From: ChocPot-Mid sp043804925
GTDB taxonomy: Bacteria > Bacteroidota > Ignavibacteria > Kapaibacteriales > UBA2268
Reading direction: 5' to 3'
Length of the DNA: 64,000 bases
Assembly (NCBI GenBank): GCA_043804925.1
Contig: JAZDIP010000022.1
Coordinates: forward strand, 1-64,000
Position 1 is the first letter of the stretch, and every line of letters begins with the position of its first letter. Of the stretch, positions 44,757 through 52,180 are shown piece after piece. Both the position numbers and the translations under genes were made by a program. The notes beneath the pieces were generated by a model. It searched no databases and was not told where the DNA came from. It worked only from the letters and a program-made list of their open reading frames with translations.

Positions 44757-45033
44757 TTGAAATCCTTTTAAAATAATTTCCATTACGTTTGCTTTTCCCT
44801 GTATAATTTTGTTCAGATTGTTCTTTGCAAATTAAATATTTTATTCTCTTTCGTTCAGAAATAATAGAAAAAGGCAGGAAAATAAATAATTAAAAAATTA
44901 TACGCAAAATACGACAAATGCAAAATCAATATATACAAGCGATTGAAACAAATTAATTTACCAACTTTCTGCCATGTCGCAACACATTTTCCTCTTGACG
45001 TGAATCAACGACAAAGCAAATAAAATTTCTGCG

Positions 45034-45073
45034 AAATCAGTTTAATCAGTTTCAATCTGTGATTCAGACATTT
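45034..45073. repeat. Dispersed motif AATCAGTTTAATCAGTTT...TTCAGACATTT, copy 2
   Basis: Direct repeat of 44601-44640. The two copies end identically in TTCAGACATTT. Confidence 0.65.
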
Positions 45074-45268
45074 GCTTGAAATTTATTTCAGAAAACAATA
45101 AAAACAGCTTTATTCCTTCTTTGGATTTAATGATTTATGAATAAAAATAATTGCTTATATTAACTTTATACCATTTTTTAAATAAATAATTTTGTTTGAC
45201 AATGATAAATTGGAACACTGTCCGTCAAAGGATATGGTTTTTTAATTTGCGTAATGGAAAGGTAAGCA

Positions 45269-46837
45269 ATGGAACAAAAAGCAAGAATACTTTGGATTGA
45301 CGATGAAATCGAAATGCTTCGTCCACATATTATGTTACTCGAAAAAAGCGGTTATGATGTAGAAACCGCAACCAATGGAGAAGACGGTATTGAATTAGCC
45401 AGGCATAAACATTTCGATTTGGTATTCCTCGATGAATCAATGGTAGGGCTTAGTGGACTTGACGTTCTACCAGTTCTGAAGGAAATTGACTCCTCCACTC
45501 CAATAATAATGGCTACAAAGAATGAAGCTGAAAGCGTTATGGAAGAAGCCATCGGCTCAAAAATTGACGATTACCTCACAAAACCTTTAAATCCGGCACA
45601 AATTATTGCGGCATGCAAAAAATTTCTCGATTCTAAAAGATTAAGAAGTTCCAAACTTGCATCTGAATATTTGAAAGGATTCAATGAGATTTCACGCCGG
45701 TTATTCGAACCAATGGAATGGAACGATTGGATAGATGTCTATCAAAAACTTGTTTCATGGTCCATGCAACTCGACAGAAATCCTGAACTCGGCTTTGACC
45801 AAACATTAAGAGACCAATGGAGAGAATGCAATTCGGAATTTTGCAAGTTTGTTGAAACTAATTATAAGAGATGGTTAAGAACAGATAAAGATGATACTTT
45901 GCCTTTGACATCTGCGGAAATTACAAAACAGTATTTATTCCCGTTGCTCAAATCCGGAAAACCTACCATATTCTTTGTTATTGATTGCATGAGACTCGAC
46001 CAATGGTTATTAATGGAAGAACATTTGAGACAGTATTACTATTTTGAAAAGAATTATTACGCAGCATTATTGCCTACAGCCACTCCTTATGCAAGAAATG
46101 CAATTTTTGCAGGGATGTATCCTTCAGAAATTCAGCAGCATTATCCGCAATATTGGTTCAAAGAATCCAATACTGAAGACCATAAGGCAAATGCTTACGA
46201 AGAGCAACTGCTCAATGAACAGCTAAACCGCAAAAGAATAAAACTGAACAGCAATTTTAATTATATCAAAATTCATGAAACCGAATTCGGTAGAAAAATC
46301 GAAAAAGATATAGCTAATCTGACAAAAAGTCATCTTACGGCTATAGTAATTAATGCTGTTGATATGATAGCACATTCCCGTTCGGATTTTGCAATTCTCA
46401 AGGAGATAGCTCCCGACGAATCTGCTTATCGTTCTCTTACAAATTCATGGTTTCAGCACTCGAGTTTGTTCGGAATGTTGAAAGCACTCGCAGAAATGGA
46501 TGTTAATATTTTAATAACCACTGACCATGGTTCAATCAGATGTATGCGTGGTGTCAAGGTTTTAGGCGACAGGGATACTTCAACAAATCTCAGGTACAAA
46601 TTCGGCAAAAACGTAAAAGCTGAGCAACGTCATGCAATGCAGGTAAAAGACCCTATGGATTATAAGTTACCAAGTCACGGCTTGACGATTAACAATATTA
46701 TTGCCAAAGAAGATTATTATTTTGTTTACCCGACGGACTTTAATCAGTACCTGCAAAAGTATAAGGATTCATTCCAGCACGGAGGAATCTCGATGGAGGA
46801 AATGATTGTTCCGATTATTAAGCTAACAAGAAAATAG
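45269..46837 (+). CDS. porX: PorX-type response regulator/PglZ phosphatase-like regulator of type IX secretion
   Basis: A 522-residue cytosolic protein with two parts. Residues 1-120 are a CheY-like receiver with acidic pair Asp11/Asp12, phosphoacceptor Asp55 (VFLDESMVGL) and Lys in YLTKPLNPA. The rest contains a helical segment (about 125-215) and a PglZ/alkaline-phosphatase-superfamily domain (FVIDCMRLDQW near 235-245, LPTATPYARNAIFAGMYP, VINAVDMIAHSRSD, ITTDHGS). This combination is diagnostic of PorX, which with the kinase PorY controls T9SS genes in Porphyromonas and relatives. No porY is adjacent. Its presence agrees with eight T9SS cargo genes in this window. Confidence 0.93.
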   Translation: MEQKARILWIDDEIEMLRPHIMLLEKSGYDVETATNGEDGIELARHKHFDLVFLDESMVGLSGLDVLPVLKEIDSSTPIIMATKNEAESVMEEAIGSKIDDYLTKPLNPAQIIAACKKFLDSKRLRSSKLASEYLKGFNEISRRLFEPMEWNDWIDVYQKLVSWSMQLDRNPELGFDQTLRDQWRECNSEFCKFVETNYKRWLRTDKDDTLPLTSAEITKQYLFPLLKSGKPTIFFVIDCMRLDQWLLMEEHLRQYYYFEKNYYAALLPTATPYARNAIFAGMYPSEIQQHYPQYWFKESNTEDHKANAYEEQLLNEQLNRKRIKLNSNFNYIKIHETEFGRKIEKDIANLTKSHLTAIVINAVDMIAHSRSDFAILKEIAPDESAYRSLTNSWFQHSSLFGMLKALAEMDVNILITTDHGSIRCMRGVKVLGDRDTSTNLRYKFGKNVKAEQRHAMQVKDPMDYKLPSHGLTINNIIAKEDYYFVYPTDFNQYLQKYKDSFQHGGISMEEMIVPIIKLTRK

Positions 46838-46869
46838 ACTTTGTGTCCTTTGTGAAATATCTTTGAGAC

Positions 46870-46910
46870 CTTTGTGTTAAAAAATTCTTTGAAAGCATTT
46901 TAACACAAAG
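46870..46910. terminator. 13-bp perfect hairpin downstream of porX
   Basis: CTTTGTGTTAAAA (46870-46882) and TTTTAACACAAAG (46898-46910) pair perfectly around a 15-nt loop, 33 nt after the porX stop. The DNA just before it repeats CTTTGTG-like units with 9-11 nt spacing (CTTTGTGTC, CTTTGTGAA, TCTTTGAGA, CCTTTGTG). It may serve as a terminator, but its unit structure looks more like a dispersed repeat. Confidence 0.6.
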
Positions 46911-47009
46911 AACACAGATAAAGATAATCCAACGGTTTCTAAATAGAATAACGATTATATTATTATTTTGTAAATTTGTTTCTTTTAAAAATTTCGGAAT
47001 AATTAAACC

Positions 47010-47774
47010 ATGGTTAAGAAAATCATCATAACCGGTGCTTCACGAGGCATCGGTAAAGAAGTAGCTATCGAGTTTGCAAAGCTAGGTCACCAATTAGTAC
47101 TGTTAGCTAGAGATGAAGATAGATTGGCTGGAATTTGTAAATCACTTAAGGAACTGAACAAAAAAGTATTTTACAAGGTTTGTGATGTAACCTACAAAAA
47201 TCAGATGAACGATTCAGTTAATTACGCAATTCAGAAAATGGGTGGTATTGATATAGCGATATTAAATTCCGGTATTGCAGGTTCAGGTTACTTTGAAAAT
47301 TTTGATAGTGATAATTTCAAAAGAATCTTCAATGTAAATGTATTTGGTCTGTTATATGGTATGGAATTTTTAATACCAATCATGAAAAAGCAGGGTTCAG
47401 GAACAATAGCCGGAGTAAGTTCTCTTGCCGATGCCCGTGGATTCCCGGGTAATGCTGCTTACAGTGCCAGCAAAAGTTCAGCATCTTTCATTTTGGAATC
47501 TGCAAGAGTTGAATTAGCAAGATTTGGAATTAATGTAGTAACAATTAAACCCGGTTTTGTGAAAACGGACCTTATTGCCAAAAACACATTCTATATGCCA
47601 TTGCTGATGGAAGCAGATAAAGCAGCAAAAATCATAGTTAGTGGAATTTTATCAGGGAAAAAGCGGATTGCGTTCCCTTTGCCAATGGTCTTTCTCACGT
47701 ACATTGTAAAAATATTACCCTCAGCAGTTTATGAATTTCTGATTAAGCTCTATGGGAAACCGATAAATGAGTGA
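47010..47774 (+). CDS. Short-chain dehydrogenase/reductase
   Basis: A 254-residue classical SDR. The cofactor motif TGASRGIG (residues 8-15) with Arg in LLARDEDRL suggests NADP(H) preference. The catalytic set is Ser138 (AGVSSLAD), Tyr151 and Lys155 (YSASK), and the usual NNAG is LNSG. The C-terminal 40 residues are hydrophobic (LPMVFLTYIVKILPSAVYEF), as in membrane-associated SDRs acting on lipid substrates, so the substrate may be a long-chain acyl or sphingoid compound; that is inference. It stands alone after porX and converges with the duplicated membrane-protein gene. Confidence 0.9.
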   Translation: MVKKIIITGASRGIGKEVAIEFAKLGHQLVLLARDEDRLAGICKSLKELNKKVFYKVCDVTYKNQMNDSVNYAIQKMGGIDIAILNSGIAGSGYFENFDSDNFKRIFNVNVFGLLYGMEFLIPIMKKQGSGTIAGVSSLADARGFPGNAAYSASKSSASFILESARVELARFGINVVTIKPGFVKTDLIAKNTFYMPLLMEADKAAKIIVSGILSGKKRIAFPLPMVFLTYIVKILPSAVYEFLIKLYGKPINE

Positions 47775-47798
47775 TTCAAACCTTATATTATCCAATCA

Positions 47799-47917
47799 AC
47801 CTTAGTAAGGAGTAATAGTAGAATAATAAAAACCTTATTAGCATATTCTCGATATTGATTCTGAATGAATAAGGTAATATGCTTTGGAAGTGTTGTTCAT
47901 TATTGTGTTACTAAGGT
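47799..47917. repeat. Complex inverted-repeat element with swapped (pseudoknot-order) stems
   Basis: Outer arms ACCTTAGTAA (47799-47808) and TTACTAAGGT (47908-47917) pair perfectly. Inside, ACCTTATT (47832-47839) matches AATAAGGT (47868-47875), and AGCATATT (47840-47847) matches AATATGCT (47876-47883). The inner pairs run in the order 1-2-1'-2', which is that of a pseudoknot and not of nested hairpins. The element lies between two convergent 3' ends, so it may be read from both sides. Confidence 0.6.
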
Positions 47918-47960
47918 ATTAATGATAGTTATTCTAAAAGATATTAACTTTGATGATTTA

Positions 47961-49367
47961 TTAAGTTTCTCTTAATTCTTCACTTTTCCCCTTGATATAT
48001 TTTTCATAATATAAATTTATCTTAGGTTGTAAGAACCATACTCCAATTGGTATAAACAATATTTTAAGCATAACACCAAAATAATCATCAAAAGTAGTAT
48101 TAATGCCTTTTTCTACTCTAGCAAAATTCCTTATAGTATAGATTATAACATATAACGCCATTAAGTTAAAAAATAAACTCAAAAGATCAAAAAGAAATTT
48201 ATATTTTCCAAATATAAGGGAATTCCCCATAAATTCACTAGGATGAAGCCCTTTCTCGAAATTAGAAATAACGTAATAAGTCTGATAACTCATGAAAATA
48301 AAAAATAAATATATTACAATAAGAAAGATTATAAAAAGTTTCTGGTAAAATTGATTTGGTTGCTGCCCTTTAGATATTCTTGAAAAAAAACAAACACGGT
48401 TCAAATTGAATATCCAAATACCAAAAAAAAGAAGCGTGATATAATAAATCACAAATTGTGAAGCAAAGTAATCTGACTTGAAAAATATGATTTGTAAGAT
48501 CAACATTATGGGAAAAGGTATAAAGATTATATAATGTTTGAATGTACAAAAATATTTAAAAATATATAACTTGCTTCCTGTTTTCAAATATTCTTGATAT
48601 TTCTGATTATTCCCCGAAAATGCTCCCAATATTTTATTCTTAATCTGAACAAAGACTTCAGCATATTTTGTAGATGCAAAATTTGTAATTTTAATATTAT
48701 TATCAGTTAAGGAAATATATTGTCCATAAATTTTATTTACTCTGGGTTGAATAAACCAAAATCCAAATGGCACTAACATAAAAACACCAATTGTTGTTAA
48801 AACAAAGCTGAGTATAATAAAATTGATTTCAAAAAAAACATCAATATAGTTTTTGGGCCTAATGGGTCCATTGCTTTCTGCCTTTGCAATATTGATTCCT
48901 AAATAAAATCCAATTGTTATTGAAGAAATTAAAAATACAACTTGATATGAAAGAATCGAGTATAGATATGTTAAATAATAAGTATTACTTTTAAAATATT
49001 TCATTATTTCTCCACCCGAATCCTTGTCGGATAAAATTAAAATTAGAATGAACAGAAAAATAATAAAGTGAAAATAGATATAAACAAGAATTGCTTTAAA
49101 TAATTTGAAATAAGTTATGTTGGGATTTTGAAATAATTTTAATCTTAAGTTAAAACTTATTCGACCAATGTTATATATCCAGAACAAAAGAAGAAATAGG
49201 CTGAGCATAAATAAAAAGTAGAATGGATACCACCATTGCAAAACAACAAAAAATATTCCAGACAAAATCAATAGACTTTGAAAGATAAGATATATGATAT
49301 ATCTATTTGAGCTACATAGAATATGTTGAATCCAATTATAATATCTTCTAATTATCCCATTTTCCAT
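47961..49367 (-). CDS. Polytopic membrane protein with internal duplication, function unknown
   Basis: A 468-residue, very hydrophobic protein with about eight membrane segments. The two halves are related: WIYNIGRISFNLRLKLFQNP (about 63-82) corresponds to WIFNLNRVCFFSRISKGQQP (about 310-330), and GFWFIQPRVNKIYGQYI (about 205-221) to GVWFLQPKINLYYEKYI near the end. Each half thus has four segments and a conserved W-x-QP-x-x-N-x-x-Y-x-x-YI exit motif, which is probably cytoplasmic. I do not recognise a named family; a channel, transporter or scaffold is possible. It is followed on the same strand by nothing close, and begins 6 nt after the AlkD-like gene ends. Confidence 0.75.
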   Translation of the reverse strand: MENGIIRRYYNWIQHILCSSNRYIIYLIFQSLLILSGIFFVVLQWWYPFYFLFMLSLFLLLFWIYNIGRISFNLRLKLFQNPNITYFKLFKAILVYIYFHFIIFLFILILILSDKDSGGEIMKYFKSNTYYLTYLYSILSYQVVFLISSITIGFYLGINIAKAESNGPIRPKNYIDVFFEINFIILSFVLTTIGVFMLVPFGFWFIQPRVNKIYGQYISLTDNNIKITNFASTKYAEVFVQIKNKILGAFSGNNQKYQEYLKTGSKLYIFKYFCTFKHYIIFIPFPIMLILQIIFFKSDYFASQFVIYYITLLFFGIWIFNLNRVCFFSRISKGQQPNQFYQKLFIIFLIVIYLFFIFMSYQTYYVISNFEKGLHPSEFMGNSLIFGKYKFLFDLLSLFFNLMALYVIIYTIRNFARVEKGINTTFDDYFGVMLKILFIPIGVWFLQPKINLYYEKYIKGKSEELRET

Positions 49368-49373
49368 TTCCCC

Positions 49374-50054
49374 TTATCCCTTCAAAATTCTCCTCAACCC
49401 CTCCTTCACTGACAAAGGCGAGAGAGTATGAGATTTAATGAACTTCTCGACTGATTTGGGATTTGTTTTAGAATATTCCCTCAAAGCCCAGCCGATTGCT
49501 TTTCGAATGAAAAAGTCCTTGTGTTCTGCTAATCGTTCAATGTAATTATAAAGCAATTTTTCGTCTGTGTTTTTCTTGTATTTTAATTGAAACAGCAAGG
49601 CACTACGCTGAAGCCACATGTTGCCTGATGCCATCCATTTTTCGGTTACAGGTATTATTTGTTCGGGATATTTGATGAAATAATCTCCCACCAATCTTGC
49701 GGCAATATAGTCAACAGTATCCCACCAGGATTTATTAGTTATCATATATTCAAGGAGGTCAATTAGATTTTCATCTGCTTTTTTAAATAATCTGGTTACA
49801 ATAAACATTGCTGTATATTGGAAATCCCTTTCGGATTTTTCCCAAAGGTAACGTACATATTCATTGAGATTTTCCAAAGGAGGCAAACCGTATTCCTTAA
49901 GAAACGATTTATACAGATCACTCCGTATCTGTGACTTCATACCAAAATAATCAAACTGCTCCCTCATGTATTTTTTCATGAAAACAGCATTCTTTGAGTC
50001 TGCCTTACTTTTAAAAGCTGTCTCAAGGGGCTCAAAATATTTTTTGGGTTTCAT
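49374..50054 (-). CDS. AlkD-like HEAT-repeat DNA alkylation repair protein
   Basis: A 226-residue all-helical protein. The N-terminal FMKKYMREQFDYFGMKSQIR and LYKSFLKEYGLPP, then YLWEKSERDFQYTAMFI, the core NKSWWDTVDYIAARLVGDYF and later MWLQRSALLFQLKYKKN and DFFIRKAIGWALREYSKTNP match the AlkC/AlkD superfamily. These proteins wrap duplex DNA with HEAT-like repeats and excise bulky or cationic alkylated bases without flipping them; the Trp-Asp of SWWDTVD is in the region used for catalysis. The start lies 2 nt after the DUF2147 gene stop, so the two probably form an operon. Confidence 0.88.
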   Translation of the reverse strand: MKPKKYFEPLETAFKSKADSKNAVFMKKYMREQFDYFGMKSQIRSDLYKSFLKEYGLPPLENLNEYVRYLWEKSERDFQYTAMFIVTRLFKKADENLIDLLEYMITNKSWWDTVDYIAARLVGDYFIKYPEQIIPVTEKWMASGNMWLQRSALLFQLKYKKNTDEKLLYNYIERLAEHKDFFIRKAIGWALREYSKTNPKSVEKFIKSHTLSPLSVKEGLRRILKG

Positions 50055-50056
50055 TC

Positions 50057-50512
50057 TTATTCCATACTGCTTCTCGTCCAGACAGCAGTTCTGCCAATTA
50101 AAGAAAAACCAATATACCCACGAACATCCAGTGTGTTCTTGTCCTTTCTTAATGTCATTTTACAGCTATAAGTTTTGCCATTTTTCGGGTCATATATACT
50201 ACCATCTTCCCAGACAAAATCCTCGTCATATTCAAAATGTGTCATAATAACAAGTCCCATAATTGGTCTATCCTGCTTTTTCTCGTCAGGATTTTTATCA
50301 TCAACTTTTGGTTTGCCATTTTTATTTGGTTCTTTCAACCATACAATCTTACCATGATACTCATTATTCTTTTTGTAAATTTCAACTTTTGAATCTTTAT
50401 CTTGAGTCAGCCAGACTCCAAGGACAGCATCAGCTTCTTGAGCGATGGTTTTAATTGGCTGGATTAGAAATGCCAAAGCAATTAAAATAATTATAACCGG
50501 AAAATGTTTCAT
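50057..50512 (-). CDS. Exported DUF2147-family protein
   Basis: A 151-residue protein with a signal peptide (about 1-25, ending IKTIAQ). The mature part has the DUF2147 pattern: VLGVWLTQDKDSKVEIYKKN, YHGKIVWLKEPN, MGLVIMTHFEYDEDFVWEDG, YDPKNGKTYSCKMTL and LDVRGYIGFSLIGRTAVWTR. The fold is a lipocalin-like barrel that probably binds a hydrophobic ligand in the periplasm; no function is proven for the family as far as I know. Directly upstream of the AlkD-like gene. Confidence 0.9.
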   Translation of the reverse strand: MKHFPVIIILIALAFLIQPIKTIAQEADAVLGVWLTQDKDSKVEIYKKNNEYHGKIVWLKEPNKNGKPKVDDKNPDEKKQDRPIMGLVIMTHFEYDEDFVWEDGSIYDPKNGKTYSCKMTLRKDKNTLDVRGYIGFSLIGRTAVWTRSSME

Positions 50513-50564
50513 TTTGCACTCCGTAAAATATTAAAAATATATTAATTTCATTTTTCTTTTATCG

Positions 50565-50589
50565 TCATCTTGAGCTTGTAGAAGGATGA
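50565..50589. repeat. Dispersed palindromic element, full-length copy
   Basis: TCATCTTGAGCTTGTAGAAG followed by GATGA retains both ends and the GAGCTTGT core of the element. It lies in the spacer upstream of the DUF2147 gene. Confidence 0.75.
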
Positions 50590-50640
50590 GTATTCCTTAT
50601 ACTTGGCTTACTGTTCTCGTGCAACAGTTCACGAAAATCC

Positions 50641-50667
50641 AGTCTGCCGTCTGCCGTCTGCTTCTTA
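50641..50667. repeat. Heptamer tract (CTGCCGT units)
   Basis: CTGCCGT twice then CTGCTTC in 7-nt register directly before the GYD gene's stop codon. It is the same unit as in the tract at 44694. Confidence 0.55.
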
Positions 50668-50961
50668 TAGTTTCTTCGTAATTTTCAAAAAATCCTTATA
50701 AGGAATAGCTGTCAAGCTCTGGGCTTCAAAAGCTCCATTTTCCCTGCTGATTAAAGAAACTAAAGCAGCAGTTTCATCATCAGGAGCTTCGTATATATCC
50801 ATAAAATCATAAAGCCCCAACAAAGCATAATGTGCAATAAATTTGACTTCAGGACATTTGCTTTTTACTTCCTTTAGCCAATTCCTGCCGAGAGTCTGCC
50901 TTTCTTTCATGTGCATAGAAATTTCGGGCGATAATTTTGTCATTAGAATGAACGTTTTCAT
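50665..50961 (-). CDS. GYD-domain protein
   Basis: I take the ATG at 50961, which has GGAGG six bases upstream and gives MKTFILMTKLSPE; the longer frame starts inside that ribosome site. The 98-residue product has the ferredoxin-like GYD pattern, with LGRNWLKEVKSKCPEVKFIA, the variant GLYDFMDIYEAPDDETAALV and FEAQSLTAIPY. GYD proteins are small, soluble and of unknown role. It sits between mraY and the DUF2147 gene, which are on the same strand but not tightly spaced. Confidence 0.8.
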   Translation of the reverse strand: MKTFILMTKLSPEISMHMKERQTLGRNWLKEVKSKCPEVKFIAHYALLGLYDFMDIYEAPDDETAALVSLISRENGAFEAQSLTAIPYKDFLKITKKL

Positions 50962-51037
50962 GGCTTCCTCCAAATTTATGGTTCAGAAAAAAATAATTCA
51001 GATTCTAAAATACATTATTTATATTAATTATCAAAAT

Positions 51038-52168
51038 TTATCTTACTTTGAATGTCGCCATGACAATTATCGCAAGCATTACAGCTACAATATAAAAGCG
51101 TAGAACAATTTTTGACTCGTGAAGTCCCGATTTTTCAAAATGATGATGCAATGGAGCCATTTTGAAAACACGTTTGCCTTCTCCGTATTTTTTTCTGGTA
51201 TATTTAAAGTATGTAACCTGAATTATAACTGACACTGTTTCGGCAAAGAATACTCCCCCAACGATTGGGAGTAAAAATTCTTTTTTAATCAGGATGCACA
51301 ATGCACCGATAGCACCACCCAAAGCGAGCGAACCGGTATCTCCCATAAATATTTGAGCAGGATAAGAATTATACCAAAGAAAACCCAAAGCTGCTCCAAT
51401 TAATGCTGCACAAAAAATAACCAGTTCAGATGAACCTTCGAGGTACATGATATTTAAATACTCTGCAAATTTTACATTGCCTGTTATGTAGCTGATTATT
51501 GCTAAAGCAAGAACCGAGATACCTACTGTCCCGATAGACAGCCCGTCAAGTCCGTCTGTCAAATTAACCGCATTGGATGTCGCTGTTATGATGAAAATAA
51601 CTAATGGTATATATAGAATCCCAAAATCCAAATTTACATTCTTTTCAAAAGGTACTGTTGTTAAAGTATTGAACTGACTAAATGATGATGAAAATGTTTC
51701 AGGGAAAAAATAAATTACAATACCGATAGCTAAACCTATCGTAATTTGACCGACAATTTTATATCTTCCTATTAAACCTTGTGGAAACTTTTTAACGACC
51801 TTAAGATAATCATCAATAAAACCTACGAATCCCATCCATGCAGTTGTAATGAAAATCAGGATAACAAACATATTTAACATATTAGCCCACATGAGTGTCG
51901 GCAACAGGAGTGCAAGAAGCACGATTAATCCACCCATAGTCGGTGTTCCTGCTTTTGTTGAATGCTGTCCTACTGCCTGCAATTCTTCCTTTGCCTGCTC
52001 GCCGATTTGTTTTCTCTTTAAATATGCAATTATTTTGGGTCCAATATAAAAACTGATAAGTAAAGCCGTGATTGCTGAAGCAGCTGCTCTGAATGTGATA
52101 TATTGGAATACACCTATTCCCGGAATATCATACATGGTTTTTAACCATTGTGAAAGAAAATAAAACAT
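51038..52168 (-). CDS. mraY: Phospho-N-acetylmuramoyl-pentapeptide transferase
   Basis: A 376-residue membrane enzyme that transfers phospho-MurNAc-pentapeptide to undecaprenyl phosphate to make lipid I. About ten hydrophobic segments are visible, and all hallmarks are present: HSTKAGTPTMGG, GFIDDYLKVVKK (Asp119, Asp120), NAVNLTDGLDGL, FMGDTGSLALGG and the cytoplasmic MAPLHHHFEKSG. The length is normal for Bacteroidota. It lies 12 nt downstream of murF in the same direction, so it is the second gene of a two-gene remnant of a division and cell wall cluster. No murD, ftsW or murG follows. Confidence 0.97.
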   Translation of the reverse strand: MFYFLSQWLKTMYDIPGIGVFQYITFRAAASAITALLISFYIGPKIIAYLKRKQIGEQAKEELQAVGQHSTKAGTPTMGGLIVLLALLLPTLMWANMLNMFVILIFITTAWMGFVGFIDDYLKVVKKFPQGLIGRYKIVGQITIGLAIGIVIYFFPETFSSSFSQFNTLTTVPFEKNVNLDFGILYIPLVIFIITATSNAVNLTDGLDGLSIGTVGISVLALAIISYITGNVKFAEYLNIMYLEGSSELVIFCAALIGAALGFLWYNSYPAQIFMGDTGSLALGGAIGALCILIKKEFLLPIVGGVFFAETVSVIIQVTYFKYTRKKYGEGKRVFKMAPLHHHFEKSGLHESKIVLRFYIVAVMLAIIVMATFKVR

Positions 52169-52180
52169 TTTTTTTCCTAA

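Larger units (their letters stand above)
44359..45268. other. 910-nt non-coding spacer made largely of short repeats
   Basis: The longest gene-free stretch in the window. It holds a heptamer tract (44376-44476), a nonamer block (44545-44584), a duplicated CAGTTTAATCAGTT-type motif (44601-44640 and 45034-45073) and a second heptamer tract (44694-44756). A frame of 81 codons at 44496-44741 is only these repeats translated. The final 200 nt are plain AT-rich DNA with a TAATTTTG motif at 45187-45194, a possible -7 element for porX without a good -33 match. Confidence 0.7.
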
